From contig NZ_VWOX01000003.1 in assembly GCF_008629675.1 (NCBI RefSeq), positions 664,367 through 728,366 of the forward strand: a DNA stretch of 64,000 nt, given 5' to 3'. Shown here piece by piece: positions 18,870 to 27,672 of the stretch. The translations under genes and the position numbers were made by a program. The DNA comes from Roseiconus nitratireducens. GTDB taxonomy: Bacteria; Planctomycetota; Planctomycetia; Pirellulales; Pirellulaceae. Below the pieces are notes generated by a model, which was given only the letters and a program-made list of their open reading frames with translations, had not been told where the DNA came from and made no database searches. How positions within the stretch are numbered: the stretch's first letter is position 1; every line of letters starts with the position of its first letter.

Positions 18870-21800
18870 ATGAGTTGTACACGACGGGTGTTTTCAATGC
18901 TTGATAATCCGCTCGACCTGACTTGGGTCCTGGTTGCCTCGGCACTGGTGATGCTGATGCAAGCCGGCTTCTGCTTGTTAGAAAGCGGGCTGGTTCGCAG
19001 CAAGAACAGTATCAACGTTGCGATGAAGAACATCGCGGACTTCTGCGTGTCCGCGGCGGCGTTTTGGCTGCTGGGGTTCGGGCTGATGTTTGGCACCAGC
19101 CACAGCGGTCTGTACGGGACAGACCACTTTTTCTGCGACTCCGAAGCGACCACCAAGACGTTGGCGTTCCTGGTGTTTCAGTCCGTGTTTTGCAGCACGG
19201 CAGCCACGATCGTCTCGGGTGCGGTGGCGGAACGGATGCGGTTCGTGTCCTACCTGACTCTGACCGCTCTGATCGCCGGGCTGCTGTATCCGCTTTTCGG
19301 CCATTGGGCTTGGGGCGGCGCTCTGGTTGGAAACCAACCCGGGTACCTCGCGGCGCGGGGATTCATCGACTTTGCCGGTTCGACCGTCGTTCATTCACTC
19401 GGCGGCTGGGCCGCCCTGGCAGCGGTCATCGTGTTGGGGCCACGTCTGGGCCGGTTCGGCACCAAGCATCGCCCAATCCACGGGCACTCCCTGCCCATGG
19501 CGGCGGTCGGAACACTGGTTTTGTGGTTCGGCTGGTTCGGATTCAATGGCGGCAGCACGCTGGTGGTTAGCGACGCATTGCCGTCCATCTTGCTCAACAC
19601 AAACTTGGGCGCCGTGTTCGGTGGTCTTGCCGCAATGTGTGTTTCATCGTGCGTCGAGCGGCGTCCGGTCGTCGACCACTCGCTCAACGGAATCATCGCC
19701 GGCCTGGTCAGCGTGACCGCTGGCTGCCACCTGTTCTCGCCGGCCGCGTCCGCCCTGTGCGGCGCCGTCGGCGGCGCGGTTTGTACCGCCAGCACCTACG
19801 CGATGGTCCGAATGCGGATCGATGATGCGATCGGTGCCGTCCCGGCCCATGCCGCCGCAGGCTCCTGGGGCACCGTCGCGGTGGCACTGTTATCCGCCCC
19901 GTCGCAGTGGACCACGGGCCTTTCCAGGTGGCAGCAACTGGGGATTCAAATCGAAGGCATTGCGACCTGTTTCGCCTGGGCCTTTACCGGCAGCGCCCTG
20001 GTGTGCTTCGCCCTCGCGCGTTTGGGCCTGCTGCGTGTTTCGAAACGCGCCGAGATCCTGGGCCTGAACATCGCCGAACACCAGGCGACAACAGAATTGT
20101 CCGACTTAAACAAAGAAATGAACCTGCACCGACGTTCGGGTGTGTTTCACCGACGTGTTTCTCCCCAGCGGTTCGTGGAATTGGGTGCGATTGCGCGGCA
20201 GTACAACCGGGTCCTCCAACGCGTCACCGTGGAGATCACCAAGCACACGAAAACCGCGGACCGCCTGGCGGAGGCCGAGGCGAGATTTCGCAGCATGTTT
20301 GAAAACGCCAGGGAAGGGATCTTTCAGCTTTCACCGCAGGGCAGGGTGCTGTTGGTCAATCGGTCGTTCGCCGAGATCACCGGCTACGAATCGCCCCAAC
20401 AAGTGGCATCCCAGGTCGACGATGCCGCAGTCGATGTGTTCGAGGATCCGCGGGCCTGGCAAACGTTCACACACCTTCTGCAGACGAACGGGAAGGTGGC
20501 GGGCTTTGAAGCCGAGTTTCGACGCGCGGACCAGAAACACATTTGGGTCTCGATCAACGCACGTCGTGTCGATTCCGCATCGGATCCCTATTTTGAAGGA
20601 TCAATCGTTGACATCACCGACCGTCGCAACAATGAGATCCTGCAGGTCGAAAAGCGGCGTCTGGCCAGATTGAACGAACGCCTGTCGATTGAAATCAAAG
20701 AACGTCGCGAAGCCGAGCTGAAATCGCGACAGAACGAACAGAAGTTCCGGGCGCTGTTCGAATCCACCCGAGACGCGATTTTGATCCTCCGCAACGACTC
20801 AATTGTCGATTGCAATCGTGCGGCCGGTCGGCTGTTCAAGCTCACCAACCGAAGTTCATTCCTGGGGCGCAGTTTGGTCGACCTGTCGCCGCCGAAACAA
20901 CCTTCCGGGGCAAGTTCGTCCGGTCTGTTGAAGCAGTACGCGGCTCAGGCGATCCGGAAGGGAAGCCAAGCCTTCGATTGGGAATGCCAGAAATCGGATG
21001 ATGGCACCTTTCCATGCGAAGTCGTCTTGAGCGTCGCCGAGATCGAAGGAGAAACGATGATCCAAGCGACGATCCACGACCTGACCGATCGCCAGCGATA
21101 CGTCCAAGAACTGACCTTTGCCAAAGACCAGGCGCAGCTGGCAAACCGCAGCAAGAGCGAGTTCTTAGCGAACATCTCCCACGAGATTCGAACGCCGCTG
21201 AACGGGATCCTCGGATTCGCCGAAGTCCTTCGCCGTGGTGCCGGGGAGCCCGGTCGGGAGCAGGAGTACCTGGACACGATCCACTCCAGCGGTCAGCACC
21301 TGCTGACTCTGATCAACGACATTCTGGATTTGACGAAGATTGAAGCCGGGCGAATGGAGATCGAACAAACGGTCTGTTCTCCACACGCCATCATCTGCGA
21401 GGTGATTTCGATTCTGCGCGTGATCGCGTTGGAGAAGGGCCTCTCGCTGGAGAGCGTCTGGGAAACCGAAGTGCCGGAGACGATCACCACCGATCCGGCC
21501 CGCTTGCGACAATTGATCATGAACCTGGTTGGCAATGCCATCAAGTTCACCGAGCAGGGCTGCGTCAAAGTCCGCGCTTCGGTCAAACTCTGCGGCGAAG
21601 AATCACGGTTCATCATTGAAGTCAGTGATACCGGAATCGGGATCGATCCGTCGAACCTGGAACGGATCTTCTCGCCCTTTGATCAAGCCGACAATTCAAT
21701 CACTCGTCGTTTCGGGGGAACCGGACTGGGGCTGGCGATCAGTCGAGCCATCGCCCAGGAGCTCGGTGGCGACATCCAGGTCACCAGCGTCCCGGACGTT

Positions 21801-22712
21801 GGCAGCACGTTCCGAATAGAGGTCGCGGCGGGATCGTTGAAAGGCGTTGCGATGCTCAGCTGCGAGCAGGCCGAGGCGGTCCGTTCCAATTCACTTTCCC
21901 GACGACAGAATCTGGGCGAGAGCCGGGCGTCACTGGAAGGTGCCAGCATCCTGGTGTGCGACGACGGAGAGACCAATCGTCAATTGATCGGATTGGTGCT
22001 GTCGGAGGACGGCGCGCGTGTCACGTCCTGCAGCCACGGGAAAGAAGCGGTCGAGTTGCTTCGCGACACGCCAACCGAATTTGACTTGGTGCTGATGGAC
22101 ATGCAGATGCCGGTGATGGACGGGTACACTGCCACCGCGATGCTGCGAAAAGAAGGTTGGGACCGGCCCGTGATCGCGCTGACCGCGCATGCGATGCGCG
22201 GCGATGAAGAGAAATGCATCAACGCCGGTTGCACGGCTTATCTGCGCAAACCCATCGACATCGATGAACTGTTGGATTCCGTCGCCGCACAGCTATCCAC
22301 CGTGTCACGGCCGAAGACAACTCGGTCGCCCGGTGAATCGAATTCCGGGCCGGAATCGATTTCCGCAACGGCCAGCCACCTCCCCGCGGACGGAATCCGA
22401 TCCACGCTGCCAATGGATCGCCCGGAATTCCGCCGAATCGTGACCCGCTTTCATGAAAAGCTATCTGATCGCGTGATCGACATGCGGCAATCGATTCAAC
22501 AGGGTGACCACGGCGAGTTGGCCGCCCAGGCTCATTGGCTGAAAGGTTCTGGCGGGACGATGGGATTCGGCTGTTTGACAGAATCCGCCGAGCGTCTGGA
22601 GTCCTTTGCCAAAGCCGAAGATGGGCGGGGTGCTCTGAAAGCACTTGAAGAAATCGAAGGGCTGCTGCGACGCATGGATGTTCCCGATCCGGACGATGAT
22701 CTCCCCGCGTGA
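18870..22712 (+). CDS. Ammonium-transporter-domain hybrid sensor histidine kinase (Amt-PAS-PAS-HK-REC-HPt)
   Basis: One 1280-residue chain. Residues 10-400 form an eleven-helix Amt/Rh domain with the pore twin histidines H175 (STVVHSLGG) and H327 (AVPAHAAAGSWG) plus FGHWAWGG, DFAGSTVVH and FGFNGGST. Two PAS domains follow (about 475-590 and 625-745). The kinase core has H771 in SHEIRTPLNG, an N box (QLIMNLVGNAIKF), DTGIGI and GGTGLGLAIS. A receiver domain has D1077 (VLMDMQMPVMDG) and an HPt domain has H1222 (AQAHWLKGSGG). So it is a complete hybrid phosphorelay in one protein at the inner membrane, expected to sense ammonium. Amt-kinase fusions are known, for example in the anammox bacterium Kuenenia. 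An alternative start is ATG 18897. The HD-GYP response regulator follows after 54 bp. Confidence 0.95.
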   Translation: MSCTRRVFSMLDNPLDLTWVLVASALVMLMQAGFCLLESGLVRSKNSINVAMKNIADFCVSAAAFWLLGFGLMFGTSHSGLYGTDHFFCDSEATTKTLAFLVFQSVFCSTAATIVSGAVAERMRFVSYLTLTALIAGLLYPLFGHWAWGGALVGNQPGYLAARGFIDFAGSTVVHSLGGWAALAAVIVLGPRLGRFGTKHRPIHGHSLPMAAVGTLVLWFGWFGFNGGSTLVVSDALPSILLNTNLGAVFGGLAAMCVSSCVERRPVVDHSLNGIIAGLVSVTAGCHLFSPAASALCGAVGGAVCTASTYAMVRMRIDDAIGAVPAHAAAGSWGTVAVALLSAPSQWTTGLSRWQQLGIQIEGIATCFAWAFTGSALVCFALARLGLLRVSKRAEILGLNIAEHQATTELSDLNKEMNLHRRSGVFHRRVSPQRFVELGAIARQYNRVLQRVTVEITKHTKTADRLAEAEARFRSMFENAREGIFQLSPQGRVLLVNRSFAEITGYESPQQVASQVDDAAVDVFEDPRAWQTFTHLLQTNGKVAGFEAEFRRADQKHIWVSINARRVDSASDPYFEGSIVDITDRRNNEILQVEKRRLARLNERLSIEIKERREAELKSRQNEQKFRALFESTRDAILILRNDSIVDCNRAAGRLFKLTNRSSFLGRSLVDLSPPKQPSGASSSGLLKQYAAQAIRKGSQAFDWECQKSDDGTFPCEVVLSVAEIEGETMIQATIHDLTDRQRYVQELTFAKDQAQLANRSKSEFLANISHEIRTPLNGILGFAEVLRRGAGEPGREQEYLDTIHSSGQHLLTLINDILDLTKIEAGRMEIEQTVCSPHAIICEVISILRVIALEKGLSLESVWETEVPETITTDPARLRQLIMNLVGNAIKFTEQGCVKVRASVKLCGEESRFIIEVSDTGIGIDPSNLERIFSPFDQADNSITRRFGGTGLGLAISRAIAQELGGDIQVTSVPDVGSTFRIEVAAGSLKGVAMLSCEQAEAVRSNSLSRRQNLGESRASLEGASILVCDDGETNRQLIGLVLSEDGARVTSCSHGKEAVELLRDTPTEFDLVLMDMQMPVMDGYTATAMLRKEGWDRPVIALTAHAMRGDEEKCINAGCTAYLRKPIDIDELLDSVAAQLSTVSRPKTTRSPGESNSGPESISATASHLPADGIRSTLPMDRPEFRRIVTRFHEKLSDRVIDMRQSIQQGDHGELAAQAHWLKGSGGTMGFGCLTESAERLESFAKAEDGRGALKALEEIEGLLRRMDVPDPDDDLPA

Positions 22713-22766
22713 ATGCCGACGTGACTCCCGCTACCGTGCGAAATTCCTTTTGAACCCGACCGTCCA

Positions 22767-24023
22767 ATGCATGCTTCCGCTCCGACGACGCCCACCGGCA
22801 CGCCCCACGCCGCAGCCCCGCTGAATCTGGGAACTGCCCCAGAGCAACGCCGACGGCCCGCGTCCGCTCAAGCACCTCACGGCGATCACGCCACCGCCCG
22901 GCAACTGAATCCGCATCACGTGCGGATTCTGATGATCGACGACGAAGAATTGAACTTGGAAGTCATTCGAGAGTTACTGTGCCTGGAGGGCTACCAAAAC
23001 TTTCAGCTTTCCACCGACCCGGTGCAAGCGTTGCAGCAATTGGAAGAAGAAGTCTACGACTTGATCCTTCTGGACATTCAGATGCCGGTCATGAACGGGC
23101 TGGAAGTGCTCCGCAGCATTCGCTCGAACCCGAGATTGTCCACGCTGCCGATCATCATCCTGACAGCCAACTCGGACGATGACACCAAACTGGCGGCGTT
23201 GGACCTGGGAGCCACCGATTTTTTGCGTAAACCGGTCCATCGCGGCGAACTGGCCGCCCGAATCCGCAACGTGCTGACGGTGAAGGCGCACCAGGACTAC
23301 CTGGAAGACCATTCATCGATGCTCGAGCAGGCCGTCCGTCAGCGAACCCGCCAGTTAGAGGAAACTCGCCTGGAAGTCATTCACTGCTTGGCCCGCGCGG
23401 CAGAGTTTCGTGACGACGACACGGGCAATCATGTTCGACGCGTGGGCCGGTACGCGCGTTTGATTGGTCAGCAATTGGGGCTGGAAACCGAGTATCTGGA
23501 TACGCTGGAGCTTGCCGCCCAGTTGCATGACATTGGCAAGATCGGGATCCCCGATGACATCTTGCTGAAACCCGGACGATTGACTGACGAGCAGTTTGAA
23601 TTCATGCAGCGGCACAGCGCATTCGGAAAGAAAATCGTCACTCCGATGTCCAGCCACGAGTCCCAACTCGTTCGCGGCCACGTTCAAATCGGCGGAAAGA
23701 TTCTGGGATCGGTTCAGTCGCCGTTTTTGCAGATGGCCTGCCGGATCGCACTGACGCATCACGAGAAATGGGACGGCAGCGGTTACCCACTGGGATTGGC
23801 CGGCACCGACATTCCCTTGGAAGGACGCATCACCGCCGTCGCCGATGTCTTTGACGCGCTCTCCTGCAAACGCCCCTACAAACCGGCGTTTCCGTTGGAA
23901 AAATGCTTTTCCATCCTGCGAGACGGACGAGGATCCCATTTCGACCCGGACTGCATCGACGCCTTCTTCGACATCACCGATCGCATCATCGAAACGCAAA
24001 TCGAATTCGCCGACGAAGCCTGA
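22767..24023 (+). CDS. Response regulator with HD-GYP c-di-GMP phosphodiesterase domain
   Basis: The 418-residue protein begins with about 45 polar residues, then a receiver domain at 52-170 with phospho-acceptor D103 (LILLDIQMPVMNG) and the switch lysine in FLRKPVHRGE. A helical linker leads to an HD-GYP domain at 205-410, with H254-D255 in LHDIGKIGIPDDILLKPGRL and the second motif HHEKWDGSGYPLG. HD-GYP enzymes hydrolyse cyclic di-GMP, and all landmark residues are present. It lies 54 bp behind the Amt-type hybrid kinase on the same strand, so its receiver is the natural target of that relay. Output would be a change of c-di-GMP with ammonium supply, affecting surface attachment or motility; this output is inference. 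Confidence 0.94.
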   Translation: MHASAPTTPTGTPHAAAPLNLGTAPEQRRRPASAQAPHGDHATARQLNPHHVRILMIDDEELNLEVIRELLCLEGYQNFQLSTDPVQALQQLEEEVYDLILLDIQMPVMNGLEVLRSIRSNPRLSTLPIIILTANSDDDTKLAALDLGATDFLRKPVHRGELAARIRNVLTVKAHQDYLEDHSSMLEQAVRQRTRQLEETRLEVIHCLARAAEFRDDDTGNHVRRVGRYARLIGQQLGLETEYLDTLELAAQLHDIGKIGIPDDILLKPGRLTDEQFEFMQRHSAFGKKIVTPMSSHESQLVRGHVQIGGKILGSVQSPFLQMACRIALTHHEKWDGSGYPLGLAGTDIPLEGRITAVADVFDALSCKRPYKPAFPLEKCFSILRDGRGSHFDPDCIDAFFDITDRIIETQIEFADEA

Positions 24024-24045
24024 CTGAACAGCTGCAATTTCAATC

Positions 24046-24067
24046 AAAAACACTGCGACGTGCAGTG
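24046..24067 (-). terminator. Intrinsic terminator for the molybdoenzyme gene
   Basis: Read on the minus strand, a CACTGC/GCAGTG six-base stem with a five-base loop is followed directly by TTTTT (complement of 24046-24050). It lies about 107 bp after the stop of the minus-strand gene at 24174, in the convergent spacer. It also forms one end of the dispersed element described for 24046-24143. Confidence 0.6.
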
Positions 24068-24143
24068 CGATGAGCGGCGAAGCGTTCCCCGCCGCTGGAT
24101 GTGAAAACACCCGCGGCAAGCGCCACGCGGCTCACGCAATGGG
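24068..24143 (-). repeat. Dispersed intergenic repeat, copy A
   Basis: The 30 bases at 24110-24139 match 33810-33839 in inverse orientation at 27 of 30 positions. Similarity goes on more loosely to the poly-T region on both copies (the terminator at 24046-24067 here, 33880-33911 there). A third, internally deleted copy is at 30788-30819. All three lie between genes. Confidence 0.6.
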
Positions 24144-24173
24144 CGCAGTCCAGCCGGCGCGAAAACGGCTGCT

Positions 24174-26411
24174 TCAGTTGGCGATCACTTCGACCACCAC
24201 GCCCTTGAACGCCGGCGTCTTGCTCTGCGGATCGGCGTGCCGCGCGACCAGCACGTTGGATTCGGGATAATACATCAGTGCGTTGCCGCGACGAATCGAC
24301 TCAAAACCGCGTGCCAGGATCCCGGGCATCTCTCCGGTTTCACTTCGGACGGTCACCCGTTGATCATGCCGCAATCCCATCGCCTTCAAGTCGTCCGGAT
24401 GCATCAAGATGACATCCCGACGGTCCTGGTTTCGGTACAGATCCTCTTCCTCATAAACGACCGTGTTGAACTGGCCTTCGCTGCGCACGGTCATCAGCCT
24501 TAACTGATGGGTCGCGGTACCTTTCAACTCCGGTAGCCGGTGGCAGTGCAGGGCACCGCGCCGGTCGGGCGTTGCGAATTGGGGATCATGAAATGTCCGG
24601 CCGCCGATCTGAAATTCCTGCTTGGTTTGGTCGATGGTGGCAATCTGGTCGTAGCCGGGAACGACCGCGCCGATCCAGCGACGGATCGTTGACGTCTTTG
24701 CAAGCTCCTCCCAGTCAACGCCCTCGACGTCGGGAAGCAGTTGTTTTCCGATGGAGGAAATCACCGAGACCTCGCTCCGCGGCCCGGGCAATCGCGCCGG
24801 CCCTCCATCGCTCATCCGAACGTAGTTGAACATGGATTCCTGGGTCGTGGGCTCCGGTTCCTCGTCTCGTGCCAGAACCGGCAGGATGATGGTTTCCTGC
24901 GCCAGACCATGGACATGCCCGGTGTTCATCGTCGTGCTGATCATCACGTTCATCTCCAGCCGTGACAGGGCATCGGCGGCGTAGACGGAATCGGGGTTGG
25001 ATCCGTACAGGTTTCCGCCCAGACACACGCCAACCTTCATCTGTCCCGCCGCGGCGGATTCGATGCACGCGAGCGTGTCTTGGCCCGGCGTTTCGGGCAA
25101 GTGAATGTTGAACGAATCACGCAGCGCATCAAAGATTTGTTGTTTCAGCTTGGGTGTCACGCCCACCGAACCGATGCCCTGGACGTTGCTGTGACCGCGA
25201 ATCGGCATCAACCCACACCCCGGGCGGCCGACCATCCCGCGTGCGAAGGCCAGGTTGGCGATCGCCTGCACGTTTTCGACGCCGTGGGCATGGTGCGTGA
25301 TCCCCATGGTCCAGGAGAACACACAACGTTTGGAGTGGGCGTAGAGCTCCGCGATCTGCTCGATCTCGCTTTTTGCCACGCCCGATTTGGTTTCAATCTC
25401 ATGCCAGCCCAGCGCATCCAACTGTTCCAACCATTGATCGGTTCCGCTGGTGTGTTGCTGCAGGAAGTCGGCGTCCAAGGCATCCAATTGTTTGGTCGCT
25501 TTGGCCAGCCCCCACAACAAAGCGAGGTCGCCACCGATGTGCGGTTGGACGTAGTGGGTGGCGATCTTGGTGCCGACCAGGAGCGAAAGGGGATCGCTGG
25601 GAATGCGGAACTTCACCAATCCGGTTTCGCGAACCGGATTGATCACAACCACCTTGCCGCCGGCGCGTCGGACGCGCATCAGGCTGGTCATCAAGCGTGG
25701 GTGATTGCTGGCCGGGTTGCCACCGATCAAGAACACCGTGTCCGCCTTTTCCAAGTCCTCCAACACGATGGTCGCCGTGCCGCTACCGACGCTGCTCTGA
25801 AGTCCAACCCCGCTCGCTTGATGGCAATAGTAGCTGCAGTTGTTGACGTTGTTGGTGCCATACAGGCGAGCAAGTAGCTGCAACAAGAAACCGGCTTCAT
25901 TGCTGCTGCGTCCGCTGAAATACCAAAACGTCTGGTCCGGTTCGGTCGCCGACAGCTTGTCGACGATGCTTTCCAAAGCCTGCTTCCACGTGATGACTTC
26001 GAAATGATTCTCGCCCTGGCGGATACGGATCGGGTGAATCAGACGGCCCAACGACTCCAATTGCCGCGGCGAGAGACGCTGCAGGTCCGCCAGCGAATTC
26101 TCTTTCCAGAACGTCGGCTGGATTCCCGGTTGCATGTCGGCGACCATCGCCTGCAAGCTCTTCTTGCACAGCTCAAAGGAATGCCCCAGTTCGTTCACCA
26201 TGCCTCCCTTCTGCCCGCCCATGCCGACAGCGCAGGTTTTGCATGCGTTCCGGGTTTTCATGGCGCGAAACAGCTTCCAAATGCCCCCCGCCTCGCGTCC
26301 TTTTTTCAACGTGTACGCGATCGCCCGAAATCCGCCGCCGCTTCCAACTTTCACTGTTCCAATCCTCGCCCTGATCGCCGCCGTGGAATGAGAGTCTGCT
26401 GCCATCGCCAT
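24174..26411 (-). CDS. FdhF/YdeP-family molybdopterin oxidoreductase
   Basis: With the ATG at 26411 the protein has 745 residues (another ATG at 26405). It is an alpha-subunit-type molybdopterin enzyme close to E. coli YdeP: instead of the four-cysteine iron-sulfur site of formate dehydrogenase it has NACKTCAVGMGG (C57, C60). The active-site region reads NNCSYYCHQASGVGLQSSVG, with a cysteine (C196) where FdhF has selenocysteine. The cofactor domains follow, for example FLIGGNPASNHPR, MPIRGHSNVQGIG and the C-terminal DVILMHPDDLKAMGLRHDQR. No electron-transfer subunit or accessory gene lies beside it, so partner and substrate are unknown. Members of this family are linked to acid or formate metabolism. 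A terminator follows. Confidence 0.88.
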   Translation of the reverse strand: MAMAADSHSTAAIRARIGTVKVGSGGGFRAIAYTLKKGREAGGIWKLFRAMKTRNACKTCAVGMGGQKGGMVNELGHSFELCKKSLQAMVADMQPGIQPTFWKENSLADLQRLSPRQLESLGRLIHPIRIRQGENHFEVITWKQALESIVDKLSATEPDQTFWYFSGRSSNEAGFLLQLLARLYGTNNVNNCSYYCHQASGVGLQSSVGSGTATIVLEDLEKADTVFLIGGNPASNHPRLMTSLMRVRRAGGKVVVINPVRETGLVKFRIPSDPLSLLVGTKIATHYVQPHIGGDLALLWGLAKATKQLDALDADFLQQHTSGTDQWLEQLDALGWHEIETKSGVAKSEIEQIAELYAHSKRCVFSWTMGITHHAHGVENVQAIANLAFARGMVGRPGCGLMPIRGHSNVQGIGSVGVTPKLKQQIFDALRDSFNIHLPETPGQDTLACIESAAAGQMKVGVCLGGNLYGSNPDSVYAADALSRLEMNVMISTTMNTGHVHGLAQETIILPVLARDEEPEPTTQESMFNYVRMSDGGPARLPGPRSEVSVISSIGKQLLPDVEGVDWEELAKTSTIRRWIGAVVPGYDQIATIDQTKQEFQIGGRTFHDPQFATPDRRGALHCHRLPELKGTATHQLRLMTVRSEGQFNTVVYEEEDLYRNQDRRDVILMHPDDLKAMGLRHDQRVTVRSETGEMPGILARGFESIRRGNALMYYPESNVLVARHADPQSKTPAFKGVVVEVIAN

Positions 26412-26535
26412 TGCCGACCGATGGTAACACGCCGGAGCACCGCCAGGAGTTCCAGCCGCGACATCCGCGAGACGAACGACCGAGCATTGAGGGGCCGGTG
26501 ACTCCACCCAGTCTGTCGTGTTCTCTCCTGGGAGT

Positions 26536-26559
26536 CGGCGAGACATCGCAATCCGCAAA
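26536..26559 (+). promoter_or_regulatory. 24-bp conserved upstream element, copy 1
   Basis: This 24-mer agrees with 27535-27558 at 20 of 24 positions, in the same orientation. Its end is 121 bp before the start codon of the methyltransferase-like gene, while copy 2 is 114 bp before glmS. The similar sequence and distance suggest a shared regulatory site or dispersed repeat; no known motif is recognised. Confidence 0.4.
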
Positions 26560-26680
26560 GCTTACCAAAACGTGTTCAAACAAACGTGTGGCAAATTCCT
26601 TCGATTTGCCGTCTTCACCACGCCGAAGCTTTCCCTGGATCCTTCTTTTCCTTTTGTTGTCGCACGACCGCGAGGCCGAC

Positions 26681-27337
26681 ATGCCACTTCGCAAGCTCTG
26701 GAATTCGATCTGCGGAAGCTCCACCAAACCCTCCGCCGATCCGAAATCCGTTGCCGCGACGAGCGCTCCGTCGACCGCTGAATCTGCGGGCACCGTCTCG
26801 GCGGGCACAGTCGCCGCGGAACCGCCCAAGGTCCTGAAACGATCACGCGGTATCACCCTCACGCGTGAAGCAAAGAAAATCTGCCGGCTGATTCCGTCGT
26901 CAACGGTCGGCTCTGTGCTGGAAGTTTCGGTGGGTGACGGAAGCCGCGCGGCCGCGATCCTGCAGTCGCTTCGGAAAGCCCAACCCGAGACCACGGTCCG
27001 CTACATCGCCGTGGACCTGTTTGAACTGGGCGGGAACCCGCTTAGCCTGCGCGAGTTCCATCGCCAACTGCGCGAGCAGCACGCGCAAGCCCAATTGGTT
27101 CCGATGCCCACCCCGGCGGGGCTGCAAAGGGTGGCCCACACGTTCGGCTCCGTCGACTTGATCCTGTGGGGGGCCCAGCGGGCGCCCGGGAATGAGGAGC
27201 TACGGGTCCTGGCCCGGCTTTGCAAACCGGAGACGACTTGCCTTTCGATCGGTCCCGACGGTTGGTTGAAGGTCTCTCAGGTGAACCAGCTGGGTGCGTC
27301 GCTGCCGCAAGACGAAGCACCGGCTCGCGCGGCGTAG
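26681..27337 (+). CDS. Predicted SAM-dependent methyltransferase-like protein
   Basis: The ATG at 26681 (GAGG five bases upstream) gives 218 residues; the frame is open to 26411 but that part overlaps the upstream element and looks non-coding. After a Ser/Thr/Ala-rich stretch at residues 10-45 there is a Rossmann-like core: a glycine motif (GSVLEVSVGDGSRAAAIL, near 75-92) resembling motif I of class I methyltransferases, then VRYIAVDLFELGG with an acidic residue at the end of strand 2, and VDLILWGAQRAPG. Sequence beyond motif I is weak, so catalytic activity is not certain. Divergent from the molybdoenzyme gene; upstream of glmS on the same strand with 335 bp between. Confidence 0.65.
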   Translation: MPLRKLWNSICGSSTKPSADPKSVAATSAPSTAESAGTVSAGTVAAEPPKVLKRSRGITLTREAKKICRLIPSSTVGSVLEVSVGDGSRAAAILQSLRKAQPETTVRYIAVDLFELGGNPLSLREFHRQLREQHAQAQLVPMPTPAGLQRVAHTFGSVDLILWGAQRAPGNEELRVLARLCKPETTCLSIGPDGWLKVSQVNQLGASLPQDEAPARAA

Positions 27338-27672
27338 ACTTCGGCGCATTGCGGCAGAGGTTCGGATTGCGATCCAACCCAGGCGGCCGTTAGGCTCTAT
27401 CAGCGCAGCAGGAGGAGGGTGAAACAGGCGGCATCACCGCCATCTGGCGAGGGCATCACCGCCATCTGGCGAGGGCAGCCACGCCAGACCCCGCGGCAAA
27501 TCGAGCGCCATTGTCCCGCAGGGTTTTTCAGGTTCGCCGACACATCACAATCGGCAAAAAGGGAACGAACCGATAAAATCTTGGGGTCGGCGTCCCCCCA
27601 GTCGTGAGCTAGGTTTGTCTGGGCCATCACAGCGTCCTGATTTTCTCTCCACCTTCCCAATGTCGTGACATC
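27338..27672. other. Spacer upstream of glmS with tandem duplication
   Basis: Contains an exact 22-bp tandem duplication (27431-27452 and 27453-27474, core CATCACCGCCATCTGGCGAG) and copy 2 of the 24-bp upstream element at 27535-27558. A short open frame (27419-27607) covers the repeats but shows no domain and I do not call it. No glmS ribozyme core was recognised. Confidence 0.6.
27535..27558 (+). promoter_or_regulatory. 24-bp conserved upstream element, copy 2
   Basis: Partner of the element at 26536-26559 (20 of 24 identical, same strand), 114 bp before the glmS start codon. A GAAC-containing AT-richer stretch follows (27560-27580). Function unknown. Confidence 0.4.

Noticed and set aside
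27419..27607. 62-codon frame upstream of glmS
   Set aside because: It runs through a 22-bp tandem duplication and the 24-bp element, with no ribosome site or domain.
27338..27672. glmS ribozyme upstream of glmS
   Set aside because: An AGCGCC word occurs (about 27505) but the surrounding bases do not form the nested pseudoknot core, and the ribozyme is mainly known from Firmicutes.
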